64,000 nt of DNA, taken from VAXT01 sp963850415 (GTDB taxonomy: Bacteria; Actinomycetota; Thermoleophilia; Gaiellales; Gaiellaceae). Location: the NCBI GenBank assembly GCA_963850415.1, contig CAWKLE010000003.1, positions 1,240,001 through 1,304,000 of the forward strand, written 5' to 3'. The notes below the pieces were generated by a model. That model made no database searches and was not told where the DNA came from. It worked only from the letters and a program-made list of their open reading frames with translations. Positions 40,802 to 50,660 of this stretch are shown here, piece by piece (within the stretch, counting starts at the first letter, position 1; each line of letters starts with the position of its first letter). A program made the translations under genes and the position numbers.

Positions 40802-41716
40802 GTGAAGCCGCGCATCTTCCTCGGGTCGTCGGGCAAGCAGGCCAAGCTGCTCGAGGCGATCACGCGCGGGCTCGAGGACGTCGCCGACGTCGAGCCGTGG
40901 ACGACCACGTTCAACCCGGGCCGGTCCACGCTCGACCGGCTCGTCGAGCTCTCCCAGGAGGTCGATTTCGCCGCCTTCGTGTTCGCCCTGGACGACTGGA
41001 CGACGACGGATGCGTCCCAGCCCGGCCAGGCGTCGCCCCGCGACAACGTGGTGTTCGAGGCCGGGCTGTTCGGCGGCGCGCTCGGCATCCGGCGCACCTT
41101 CATCCTGCACGCGAACGGTTCGAAGCTCCCGAGCGACCTGCTCGGGCTGACCTCTGTCCGGTACGACCCGGCCCCTGGCCCGGAGGAGGTTCGCGCGATC
41201 AACGAGAAGCTCCGCAAAGCGATCGAGACCGAGGGGCGCCGGGGCCTGGTCGAGGGTCTGTGGTGGCAGCTCTCGCTGACGATGCGCAGCGAGAGCGAGC
41301 CGTCGGCGGTAAGCCTCCTGAGCATCTCGCGGGACCGCGATGGCGGCCTGAACGTGACCGGGCGGGCCTGGCAGGAGGACGGCATGCTCTCGGCCCGCTA
41401 CTGGAGCGAGGCCGCGAAGGAGCGCAAGGATCCGGCCAGCATCTTCTACTTCTGGAAGGGCGAGCGGCCACGGCACCCGAACGCTCCGCAGCTCGAAGGC
41501 ACCGGGGAGATCCGGGTGGAGAGCGCCGACCGCGCGAGCGGCTACTGGACGACGCGGTCGGATCGCGACCCCGAACTGAATGCCCGAACCGCAGGCGTCT
41601 ACCTTCGAGCCGACCCCTCGGATCTCCAGGTGCTGGACGGCGGGAGCGAGGAGGAGCGGGCGCAGCTCATCGGGCAGCGCCTCAGCGAGTGGAAGTCGGC
41701 CGCGAACACATTCTGA
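40802..41716 (+). CDS. TIR-like (PF10137-type) domain protein with novel C-terminal domain
   Basis: A 304-residue protein from GTG 40802. The first 130 residues match the TIR-like nucleotide-binding domain: KPRIFLGSSGKQAKLLEAI, FNPGRSTLDRLVEL, VDFAAFVFALDDW and RDNVVFEAGLFGGALG. Glu86 in the last block is the expected NADase catalytic residue. Residues 145-304 are a beta-rich domain I do not recognise (WWQLSLTMRSESE, LLSISRDRDGGLNVTGRAW, GEIRVESADRASGYWTTRS). Related TIR-like effectors occur in CBASS and Pycsar systems. No cyclase or other defence gene is adjacent, so the trigger would have to be the C-terminal domain itself. Confidence 0.75.
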   Translation: MKPRIFLGSSGKQAKLLEAITRGLEDVADVEPWTTTFNPGRSTLDRLVELSQEVDFAAFVFALDDWTTTDASQPGQASPRDNVVFEAGLFGGALGIRRTFILHANGSKLPSDLLGLTSVRYDPAPGPEEVRAINEKLRKAIETEGRRGLVEGLWWQLSLTMRSESEPSAVSLLSISRDRDGGLNVTGRAWQEDGMLSARYWSEAAKERKDPASIFYFWKGERPRHPNAPQLEGTGEIRVESADRASGYWTTRSDRDPELNARTAGVYLRADPSDLQVLDGGSEEERAQLIGQRLSEWKSAANTF

Positions 41717-41760
41717 GCGCTCGAGTACCACCAACGGACGCGCTTGGAGCCGGGCCTGGT

Positions 41761-42974
41761 CTAACGTCGGCCGACGGCGATTGCGACCGGGAAGCGTACG
41801 CGTCTGATTGCGCCTGCTCTCGGGCTCTGGCGGATCACCCGGCCGACTCGACAGGAGTGAACGCGGCGAATCCGTCCGACTCCGCAGTACCTCTGTCGCA
41901 GTTTCCGCTTCGCGGCGGCGAGCCGGAGCCCGAGCACTCTGGGGACGACGCAGCGCATCGGGGCTGGAGGTGCGGGTGGTGGTTGTGGAGGGGAGGTGGA
42001 GGAGGAGGTGGAGCCGGAGGCGGTGGCGTATGCACGGGCTGCCAATCCGACATCCAGTCCTCGGCCGCGTTTGCGGTCAGGTTGAGGGGGCCGCTGCCGT
42101 CGGCATTCATCGAGTAGACCTCCCAGTTGCCGTCGCGTGTGCTGCTGAACGTCAGCTTCGTGCCGTCTGGCGACCATGCCGGGTAGGTGTCCGCGGTGCT
42201 CCTGCTCGTCAGGTTGACGGGCTCGCTGCCGTCGGCGTTCATGACGAAGATGTCGCCATTGGCGTCGGCCCGGCCCGTCACGAAGGCGATACGGCTACCG
42301 TCTGGCGACCACGCGGGCGACTCGTCCATAGCCGAAGCAGCGCCGGTCAGATTGACCTGATTGCCCCCGTCGGCGTTCATCACGTAGATCTCGTAGGTGA
42401 GGTTCTGCCCTTGGACACGCTCGGTCGAGAACGCGATCTTCTGCCCGTCGGGTGACCAGGAAGGCTCGCCGTCGTCGACGTCGGGGCTGTTCGTGAGGTT
42501 CGTCTCATCACTCCCGTCGGCGTTCATGACGAAGACGTCGCCTTTGCCGCCCGGCCAGGACGAGTTGCGGTAGCTCGTGAACGCGATCTTCGTGCCGTCC
42601 GGTGACCAGTCGCCTCCCCAGTCTGACTCCGGATCGTCGGTGAGCCTCGTCTGGTTGCTGCCATCGGCGTTCATGGAGTAGACGTCGATGTTCCCGCCGC
42701 TGTTTGATTCCTCGTCGAAGACAATGCGGGTCCCGTCGGGCGACCAGAGCGGCCGGAAGTCATTGGCGCCAGTGTCCGTCACCTGAACGACACCGCTTCC
42801 GTCGGAGTTCATCACGAAGATCGAGCTGAGCCCGAACTCCGTGCGCCGCGAATTGAAGGCGATCTTGCCGTTGGAGATCGTCGGGCTCGAGGCGCGGGCA
42901 GACGCCGGCCGCGATCCGGAGTCGACGGTTACGAGGGCGAAGACAATGGCCGCCAGTCCGAGAAGAATGCTCAA
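41761..42974 (-). CDS. Secreted TolB-like propeller with PASTA domain (one-base frameshift)
   Basis: The N-terminal 320 residues hold a signal segment and about six TolB/PD40 repeats, each with MNADGS...LT and WSPDGTKIAF. A Pro-rich linker follows, and then a PASTA domain (VVPRVLGLRLAAAKRKL ... GRVIRQSPRAG) in a different frame. Adding one C to the C4 run (G4 at 41990-41993 on the plus strand) joins linker and PASTA in one frame, so I read a single gene ending at TAG 41761. The start is TTG 42974 or, behind GAGAGG, CTG 43016, which would add 14 residues and complete the signal peptide. PASTA domains bind peptidoglycan or beta-lactams, so a wall-located role is likely. Confidence 0.75.
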
Positions 42975-43140
42975 GCCCGGCGAGAGTGACGGCGACGATG
43001 AGATGGCGTGGCGCAGCAGCTGACCTCTCGACGAGAGCGGGCTCCCACATCACCCGTCGTCTGCTCACGATCTCTGCCCGATCCCTCGATCAGGTTGACA
43101 ACAAGCGCTGGCCAGGCGCGAAACCAGCAACCATGTCCGG

Positions 43141-44010
43141 ATGCGTTTCTCGATCAACATCCCGAACTTCGGTGACTTCGCCGATCCCAGAACGGTGGCG
43201 ACGGTCGCTGCGGAGGCCGAGCAGGCGGGGTGGGACGGGCTCTTCGTCTGGGATCACGTTGTCCACGACAAGGACAAGCGGAGAGGTCAGCCGTTCGGCG
43301 ATCCATGGATGCTCCTGACCGCGGCGGCGCTTGCCACCTCCCACCTCAGGCTGGGCACGATGGTCACCCCGATCGCCCGGCGGAGACCGGAACAGCTCGC
43401 GCGCCAGGTCGCTACCTTGGACTCCCTCAGTGGTGGCAGGGTGATCTTCTGCGCGGGCCTCGGCGGGCCGGTCGAGGACGAGTTCGGCAGCTTCGGGGAC
43501 ACGACCGACCCGGTCGTGCTGGCCGAGCGCCTCGACGAAGGCCTGGAACTGCTGCGACGCTACTGGTCGGGCGAGCGGGTGAACCACGATGGGCGCCACT
43601 ACCACGTCCGGGATGTCGAACTGCTTCCCGCGTCGGTGCAACGGCCGCGACCGCCGGTCTGGATCGGTGGATTCTGGCCACATCGCCGGCCCATGCGCCG
43701 CGCGGCACGCTGGGACGGCGCCGTTCCCCTGTTCACAAGTGCCGGGCACGGGAACGTCCCACCCGTCGACCAGGTTCGTGACCTGATCGCCTACATCAGA
43801 AAGCACCGCGAGGAGCGGGCCGAGGCCCCGTTCGAGATCGTCCTCGGCGGAGCGAGCCCCGCCGACCCGGCCGAAGCACGGGACACGATCGCAACACTGG
43901 CCGAGGCCGGTGCCACCTGGTGGGACGAACGGCAACTCCAAAGCAGCGACGATCTGTACCGGAAGATGCCGGTGCTGCGGCGCATCGAGAAGGGGCCGCC
44001 TTCCCTCTAA
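43141..44010 (+). CDS. LLM class F420-dependent oxidoreductase
   Basis: A 289-residue TIM-barrel of the luciferase-like monooxygenase superfamily: MRFSINIPNFGDFADPRTV, GWDGLFVWDHVV, LRLGTMVTPIARRRPEQLARQVATLD and GPPVWIGG-like PPVWIGGFW. Actinobacterial members of this subgroup commonly use coenzyme F420. The substrate is unknown. Divergent from the TolB-PASTA gene. Confidence 0.9.
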   Translation: MRFSINIPNFGDFADPRTVATVAAEAEQAGWDGLFVWDHVVHDKDKRRGQPFGDPWMLLTAAALATSHLRLGTMVTPIARRRPEQLARQVATLDSLSGGRVIFCAGLGGPVEDEFGSFGDTTDPVVLAERLDEGLELLRRYWSGERVNHDGRHYHVRDVELLPASVQRPRPPVWIGGFWPHRRPMRRAARWDGAVPLFTSAGHGNVPPVDQVRDLIAYIRKHREERAEAPFEIVLGGASPADPAEARDTIATLAEAGATWWDERQLQSSDDLYRKMPVLRRIEKGPPSL

Positions 44011-44066
44011 ACGGCGCGTGAGGAGCGGATCATGGCGTACGCCGAGGCATGCCGAAGCGGAAGGCG

Positions 44067-45101
44067 CTACGGGGCAGGCCCCCAGTCGGGCGAGCCGTCC
44101 CAGTTCTTCGAGCGCGTCACCGGCCTGAGGCCCGTGCCGTCGACGCCTACGGTGAAGACGTCCGGAAGGTTGGAGTCCTTCGTCTTGATCGACCCCCTCG
44201 TCGTCGCGAAGACAATGGCTGAGCCGTCCGGTGAAAACGATCCATTCTGGAGCAGACTGACCCTCCGCCCAAAATGCGTCAGTTGCCGCAAACTGGAGCC
44301 ATCGGGCCTGACGGTGTAGAGGTTGCCCTGGTGCGAGAAGTCGGGACCGTTGGAGAGGCTCCGGACGAGAATGAGAGTCCCGTCGGGCGACCAGTCCGGA
44401 TGGTCACCGCCCCTGAAGCTCCACGGAGTCACGCGCCGCATGCCTGTGCCGTCGAGGTTGGCGACGTACGTCGCATGTCCGTTCTTGGGCTTGGCCTTGA
44501 TGTTCTGGTGCTCGAAGACGAGCCGCTTTCCGTCCGGTGAGAATTGAGGCCGCCCGACGCCCGCGCGCGATGTTCCGCCCACGACGACGCGGCGGTGCCC
44601 GCCATCGCGATCCATGGCGACGATGGAGAAGATGAGCTGCCCGCGCGGTTGGGTCAGACACTCGAATGCGATCGTCTCGCCGTCGGGGGCGAAGGCCGGT
44701 GAGGTTTCGTCAGCGCATTTCCCCGCGCCGCGGGGTGTAAGCCGCCTGGCGTCCGTTCCGTCGGCGTTGACGCTCCAGATCGTGCAGGGCCCGTCGACGG
44801 TGACGCAGCGCTGAAAGACGATTGCCCGGCCGTCCGGCGACGAGTCCGGTTCGCCGTCGAGCAGGCCGTGCGGAGCGCGAGTTACTCTCCGTTGGCCGCT
44901 CCCGTCAGCCTCGGCGGCGAAGATATCTGCCTGGAGAGGGCGGTCTTGGAACACGTAGCGCTGGTAGGCGATCAGCCCGCTGCGAGCGGGTGGCGTCGCG
45001 TTGCCTCCTCCGGCCACTGCGGCCGCGATGACCGCGAACAGCACTGTGATGAGCACGGCGAGTGGGCGTGGCGCCAGTCGGTGGGTTGTCGGCCGGCTCA
45101 T
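44067..45101 (-). CDS. Secreted TolB-like beta-propeller protein
   Basis: A 344-residue protein from ATG 45101 with a signal segment (LAVLITVLFAVIAAAVAGGG) and about six PD40-type strands (GEPDSSPDGRAIVF, ETSPAFAPDGETIAF, GRPQFSPDGKRLVF, DHPDWSPDGTLILV). Function is unknown; such proteins bind partners at the cell surface. The ATG overlaps the stop of the 78-aa gene (TGATG). Confidence 0.82.
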   Translation of the reverse strand: MSRPTTHRLAPRPLAVLITVLFAVIAAAVAGGGNATPPARSGLIAYQRYVFQDRPLQADIFAAEADGSGQRRVTRAPHGLLDGEPDSSPDGRAIVFQRCVTVDGPCTIWSVNADGTDARRLTPRGAGKCADETSPAFAPDGETIAFECLTQPRGQLIFSIVAMDRDGGHRRVVVGGTSRAGVGRPQFSPDGKRLVFEHQNIKAKPKNGHATYVANLDGTGMRRVTPWSFRGGDHPDWSPDGTLILVRSLSNGPDFSHQGNLYTVRPDGSSLRQLTHFGRRVSLLQNGSFSPDGSAIVFATTRGSIKTKDSNLPDVFTVGVDGTGLRPVTRSKNWDGSPDWGPAP

Positions 45102-45337
45102 CACCCACACCGCCCCTGCCGGTGAAGCACATCCTGCGCGGCTTGCTGCGTTAGAGGTCCACAACCAAGCGCCAAGATCTGCTGTTGAGACAGCCGCTGG
45201 TGCGCCACAGTCCCGCGCGGCGAATGTTTCGCGTTCTGCCCATGCTCGTGCTGGTGGTCCGCAGCATGCACCGCGGTCAGCTCAGCGACTATCACGGCGA
45301 GGGCCAAGGCGAGCACGAGCAACAGAAGCTTCCTCAT
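45101..45337 (-). CDS. Small secreted His-containing protein (78 aa)
   Basis: A signal peptide (MRKLLLLVLALALAVIVAEL) is followed by a short mature region with HQHEHGQNAKH and two Cys (CGPL, RCG). GGAGGAGC is a strong ribosome binding site. The ATG lies in an ATGA overlap with a TolB-like remnant upstream, and the stop overlaps the TolB-like gene downstream. The His cluster could bind metal; no family recognised. Confidence 0.65.
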   Translation of the reverse strand: MRKLLLLVLALALAVIVAELTAVHAADHQHEHGQNAKHSPRGTVAHQRLSQQQILALGCGPLTQQAAQDVLHRQGRCG

Positions 45338-45550
45338 CGCTCCTCCTTTTCTTGCGTTCTTGGAATGCCGCCGGCACGTCTCAGCGAAACGCCGCCGACG
45401 AGGATGTGCGCGGTCAACGGTCTGTCGTGAATCTCGTAACGGTTGAAGGCAATTCGTCCGTTACTGCCGGGCGCCGTTGCCTGCGACAGGTCCGCTGAGA
45501 AGGCCGCGACGGCAAGCGAGCGGCCCCGAACAGCTCGTTCTTCGAATCAC
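45334..45550 (-). pseudogene. Remnant of a third TolB-like secreted protein
   Basis: In the frame ending TGA 45334 the sequence reads ATAPGSNGRIAFNRYEIHDRP followed by LTAHIL, which closely parallels the TolB N-terminus of the gene at 44067 (GLIAYQRYVFQDRPLQADIF). It then diverges and stops. Upstream, a good ribosome binding site and GTG 45550 lead into the same product only after a one-base shift near the GGGG at about 45525. So the region holds a broken and truncated copy. The rest of the 384-base gap (45551-45721) shows nothing I can support. Confidence 0.5.
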
Positions 45551-45721
45551 CGCTCCTCCTTCCTCGCATGCAGAAGAAGCTAGGAGCGCCGCGCTGCCGC
45601 CACAACGGCGCCAGCGAGTGAGTCGTCAGCAGGGCAGCGGGCGTATCCGTTCCCCAGGTGACTTGGTTGCGCTCAGCCCGACCACGGTTCACAGTCGGTT
45701 TGTGGCGGAAGCGCCGGAAGG

Positions 45722-46425
45722 TTGAAGGCGGTTGGCCTCCGCAAGACGTTCGAATCGGAGGGCGCTCCCGTGCGAGCATTGCGCGGACTCGACCTGGCCG
45801 TCCAGAGGGGCGAGTTCGTCGCGGTCACCGGCCCGTCCGGGTGCGGGAAGTCGACGCCGCCGAACCTCGTCGCCGGGCTCGACACGCCGAACGACGGCGA
45901 GGTGGTTCTCGCCGGCGAATCGCTCGTCGGCAAGGACGAGACCGAGCTCGCGCCATGTCCGTCGCAGTCACATCGGCTTCGTGTTCCAGTTCTTCAACCT
46001 GCTCGACGAGGCTACGGCGCTCGAGAACGTCACGCTCCCCGCCGTCGTCGCAGGCACGTCGCGCCGAACGGCTGAGGTGCGCGCACACGATCTGCTCGAC
46101 CTACTCGGCCTCGGCGAGAAGGCGGCCGAGCTGCCCGGCGTCTGTCGGGTGGGCAACGCCAGAGGCTCGCAATCGCGAGGCGCTGGCGAACGAGCCGACG
46201 GTGCTGCTCGCCGATGAGCCGACCGGCGCGCTCGACACGGACGGCGGGCTCGAGGTGCTCGATCTCTTCCGGCGGCTACACGCTGCTGGTCAGACGATCC
46301 TGCTCGTCACGCACGACGAGCTGGTGGCCGATGCAGCGGAGCGGCAGGTGCGGATGCAGGACGGGCGCGTGATCGGTGGGGCGATCTCGCCACACTCCGC
46401 GGCCGCGCCGGTTGTGCTGACGTGA
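45722..46425 (+). pseudogene. ABC transporter ATP-binding protein (three frame breaks)
   Basis: A MacB/LolD-type ATPase whose parts lie in three frames. Frame 2: KAVGLRKTFESEGAPVRALRG and Walker A GPSGCGKSTPPN (usually GKSTLLN). Frame 3: HIGFVFQFFNLLDEATALENV (Q-loop). The signature SGGQRQRLAIAR is in another frame, and Walker B VLLADEPTGALDT in frame 1. Breaks fall at 45951-45961 (one extra base), 46142/46143 (one base missing) and 46180/46181 (one base missing). The TTG start follows GGAAGG. The stop overlaps the permease GTG. The Leu-Leu to Pro-Pro change in Walker A may point to true decay, or all changes may be sequencing errors. Confidence 0.7.
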
Positions 46426-49074
46426 GCGCCGTCTGGATGCGCGTCCGGATCGAGCTCCGCTCGCGGTGGCGTGAATGGCTCGCGGTCGCGCTGTTCGCCG
46501 GGCTCGCCGGGGGCCTCGTGATCGCCGCCGCTGCAGGCGCGCGCCGCACAGACTCGGCACTGATGCGCCACCTCGTCGCGTACCGCTTTCCAGACGCCCA
46601 GGTCCTGCGCGGCAACGACTCCGCCGACAACAGCGACTCCTATTTCAAGAAGACGATCGCGGATGTCCGCACGCTCCCGCAGGTCACGGCCTCTGCGGAG
46701 ACAGCGGAGTTCGCATACTGCGCGCGCGACCGTTACAACCGTCCCGTCGAGGTCACGGGGCCGAACGCGGTCCTCTTCACCGTGAACGTGGACGGCCGTT
46801 ACGGCGTGTCGCTCCGCCGGCCGAAGCTCCTGAGCGGAAGGCTCCCGGACCCCCGCCGCGCGCGCGAGGTGCTCCTCGACAGCCGCACGGCGGGTCGGTT
46901 TGGCGTCGAGCCGGGCGACGTGATTCCGATGCGCGTGTTCCCGGATTGGACGCCCCCCCAAAACTTCACGTGCGATCCGCTCCACGAGCAGCCTGGACAA
47001 AAGGGGATTCCTTTGGTGCGAGGGCTGCGTCAGATCCTGCTTGCCTGCGAAGGGACAGTCCCGTGCCGGCGACGAAAGCGGCTCGCGGACCGCCTCTATG
47101 CCCGCCTGCGCAACGGGGCGAGCTTTGCGCGGCTGGTGCGACGCTACTCCGATTTCCCCGACGCCGAGGTGACCGGTGGACGGCTCTGGATCTCGCAGGG
47201 CCAGGAGGCCGCACCCGTCGACCGGGCCGCGTTCAGCCTGCCGACGGGCGGTCTCTCGCGGCCGATCCGGACGCAGTTCGGCTGGCACATCGTCCAGCCG
47301 ACCTCGAACATCGTCGCGATCGGGCCGCTGATCCGCCTTCGGGTCGTAGGAATCGCTGCGACGACCGACCCGTATCCGCTGGGAGCCGCGACGCTCACGC
47401 CGGCCTTCCACCGCCGCTACTGGATCGCCAGCCGATACGCGAGCTACTCGATCTGGGTGCGGCTTCGACACGGGGCCGCGGATCTCCCGGCGCTCGGCGC
47501 CGCGGCGGGCGAGGTGTCGCCGCAGGGAGATACCACGGAAAAACTCCAGCCCTCGGTTCATCACCAGGCACAGGCGCTCTGGGTCGCCGCAGCCTTCGGC
47601 GCAGTGCTCGGTTTACTGCTCGTTGCACCCGCGCTCCTCCGCCTGGCCGCGGCCGCCGCCGCGGACACTCGAACACTGAAGACGATTGGAATGACGCGGG
47701 CTCAGCTCCTCACAGTGGATCTCATACGCGCCGTGGCGATCGGCATCGTGGCCGCGGTGGCGTCGGTTGCCGTTGCCTTTGCGATTTCGCCGCTCACGCC
47801 AATCGGCGTGGCACGCGAGCTCGAGCCCAGTCCGGGCTTCGCATTCGACGTCGCCGCTATCGTCGTCGGCGCTGCCGCTGTCGCCGTCGCACTCGTCCTC
47901 GTGGGAGCGTTCACCTCCAGGCGCGCCCCGGAGGTTCAGCCCCGGCGGACCGGCTCAGCGGCGGACACCCTCGCGCGCTGGCGGCTTCCACTCACCACGA
48001 TCAGCGGCGTCCGGCTCGCACTCGCGCAGGGACCGCGAACGAGCAGCGTTCCGACCTCCGCGACGGTGCTCAGCGCGACGGTCGCGGTAGCCGTCGTCGC
48101 CGTCGCCCTGACGTTCACGGCCAGCCTGCAGCACCTGTTTTCGACGCCTCGGCTGTACGGCCAGAACTGGGACTACCGGACCAACTACGACGTTCCTCGC
48201 CTCGCGCGCACCGACCCGTCGATCAGCGACGCTGCTCAGGGAGACGAGGATCCATTCTGTGAACGGCCGGAAGGTGACGGTCTCGGCCATGGACGACGTC
48301 AAGGGCAGAATCGGGCCCGTGGTCACGGCGGGGCGGCCGCCGGTGAGGACCGACGAGCTCGCTCTCTCCCAGAACACCCTCACGGCGCTGCACCTCGACG
48401 TCGGAGATACGGTCGAGGCGCACGGGAAGCGTTCGGCGCGCATGCGGATCGTCGGGCGCGTCGTGTTGCCCGAGAGCGTGTGCGACTGCCCGCGACCACG
48501 CGGCGCCATGACCTTCGAGGCTTTCAAGCTCCTGCAACCTGATTCGCGCCCGACCGTCTTCGAGGCGCGCATCGCAGCGGACGCAGACCGCGACGCGACG
48601 CTGGCGCGCCTTCAGGGCGCGTATATCCATCCGCCGCCTGGACCTCCGAAGACCGTCGCCGACTTCGAGGGGATTCGCAAGCTCCCGGTCCTCGCCTCAG
48701 TGTTGCTCGCGGCCATCGCGGCCGTGGCGCTCGCCCATACCCTCGTGACCGCGATTCGCCGCAGGCGCCGCCACCTCGCCGTGCTGAAGACCATCGGGTT
48801 CGACCGGCGGCAGGTCCTCGCCACAGTCACCTGGCAGGCGTTGACGTTTGCGGCACTCGGACTCTTGCTCGGGCTCCCGCTCGGAATCGCCGCCGGTCGG
48901 TGGGCCTGGTACCTGTTCGCGCGGCAGATCGACGTCGTTCCGGAGCCGGTGACGCCGGTCGCCCTCATCCTGCTGCTCGTGCCCGCGGCGGTGCTCCTCG
49001 CGATCGTCGTCGCCGCGGCACCGGCGTGGAGTGCGGCCGGGACACGCGCTGCCGTGGTGTTGCGGGCGGAGTGA
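46422..49074 (+). CDS. FtsX/MacB-type ABC permease with inserted PpiC (parvulin) domain (one frameshift)
   Basis: About 880 residues after repair. It has an N-terminal membrane helix (WLAVALFAGLAGGLVIAAAA), a large outer domain with MacB periplasmic core pieces (RVVLLDSRTAGRFGVEPGD, PLIRLRVVGIAATTDPYP), then FtsX membrane helices, a second outer domain and a final FtsX domain (LAVLKTIGFDRRQVLATVTWQ). Inside the first outer domain, residues 197-295 (47010-47306) form a PpiC-like rotamase: LADRLYARLRNGASFARLVRRYSD, GGRLWISQGQ, AAFSLPTGGLSRPIRTQFGWHIVQ. A one-base shift at 48253-48261 moves the frame. GTG 46422 overlaps the ATPase stop. The histidine kinase begins two bases after the stop. Confidence 0.8.
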
Positions 49075-49075
49075 C

Positions 49076-50660
49076 GTGGCGCTCGATCTGACGAACGGAC
49101 GGACGCGTGCCCAGAGCCGCCGACGGGTGCGAGTGCGGGCGCCGACGCTCACCCTCGGCGCCGCTGCTGCAGTGGAGGTCCTCGTCGTGGGGCTCGCGCT
49201 CTACATCCTCCTCGACTGGCCTGCGCGATTTCTCTACATCGTCGTCGCAGCGCTCGTTCCGCTCGCCGCCACACTCCTGCTCGGGTGGTCGAGAAGCGTC
49301 GACGCCATCGCCGCACGGCTGGTCCGGCCGGCAGTTTCGCTCGCCGGCCTAACGACCATGATCGCCGGGGTCTACGTTTTCGTCGTCGTCGGCCTCGGGC
49401 GGCCGCCAACGCACGGTCAACGGACGTTGCTCGCCCTGTCGCTGGCTGCGGCCGGGAATCTGCGCCTTGCTGTACGGCCCGACACGCCGGCGCCTCGACA
49501 CGCTCGCAGACCGACTCGTCCACGGCGAGCGAGAGACGCCGGACGCAGTGGTGCGTGCCTTCGGCTCACGGCTCTCCCGTGCAATCCCGCTCGAGGAGCT
49601 CCTGTTGCAGCTCGTGGAGATCCTGCGCCAGAGTCTCGGGTTCGAGGCTGCGGAGATCTGGACGCTCAGGAACGGCGCACTCGAGCGGGTCGTGTCGGAT
49701 CCGGACCGCGGAGCGTCGTCGTTCCGCGTCAGCGAATCCGAGCTGTCGGCTCTCGCGCGTTCGCGGGTCGTCGGCGGAGGTCCGATCGCGATCTGGGTGC
49801 CCGACTTGCTCGCCGAGCGTGAGGGGGTCGCCGTTCGCGTCGCACCGGTCGTTCACGGTGGAGAGCTGTTCGGGCTGATCGTCGTCGAGCAGCGCGAGGA
49901 GTCACAGCTCGACGATGACGTCGATGCTGCACTCGCCGAGCTCGCGCGTCAGATCGGCCTCGTCCTCCGCAACGTCCGGCTGGATGCCGAGCTGCAGGCG
50001 TCGCTCGCGCAGCTTCGGCGACAGGCCGAGGAGCTACGGGCGTCGCGGGCACGCGTCGTCGCCGCCGCCGACGGCGAGCGGCGCCGGATCGAGCGCGACC
50101 TCCACGATGGCGCCCAGCAGCACCTCGTTGCACTCGAAGCGAACCTCGGAGCGGTACGCGAGCTCATCGACTCGGACCCGGAGCAGGCCAAGGCGATTCT
50201 CGCCGAGCTTCGTGGCGCGGTCCACGAGGCGATGGAGGAATTTCGGGACCTTGCTCACGGCATCTTCCCGCCACTCCTCCAGGATCGCGGGCTGGAGGAA
50301 GCGCTCACCAACGCCGCCCGCCGCGCGCACATTTCGACGCGATTCGAAACGAATGCGCGTGGCCGCTACGACCCAGAGATCGAGGCAACGGTTTACTTCT
50401 GCTGCGTCGAAGCGCTGCAGAATGCTGCGAAGCACGCCGGCGAGGGCGCGCGCGCGACGATCAGACTGCACACGACCGAAGAAACTCTCAGCTTCGAGGT
50501 AACCGATGACGGATCGGGGCTCGATCCAGCGCACACGACGTTCGGCACCGGACTGACGAACATGCGCGACCGTGTCGAGGCGAACGGGGGCGCCCTCCGG
50601 ATCGAGTCCACACTCGGCGGGGGCACGCGCGTATCCGCAACGATCCCGCTCGTCAGCTAG
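49076..50660 (+). CDS. Sensor histidine kinase, NarL-partner type (one frameshift)
   Basis: About 528 residues after repair. Membrane helices lie at the N-terminus (VEVLVVGLALYILLD, LTTMIAGVYVFVVVGL). One extra base in 49454-49458 shifts the frame just before YGPTRRRLDTLADRLVHGE. Then come a GAF-like domain (EILRQSLGFEAAEIWT), a HisKA_3 domain with the phosphoacceptor in RRRIERDLHDGAQQHLVAL, and HATPase (EALQNAAKHA, DDGSGLDP, GLTNMRDRVEANGG). GTG 49076 lies one base after the permease stop. The convergent response regulator at 51325 is its likely partner, probably controlling the ABC transporter. Confidence 0.85.

Noticed and set aside
40739..43140. A complete CBASS or Pycsar operon around the TIR-like gene
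   Set aside because: No cyclase, CD-NTase or accessory gene on either side; flanks are a secreted repeat protein and TolB-PASTA.
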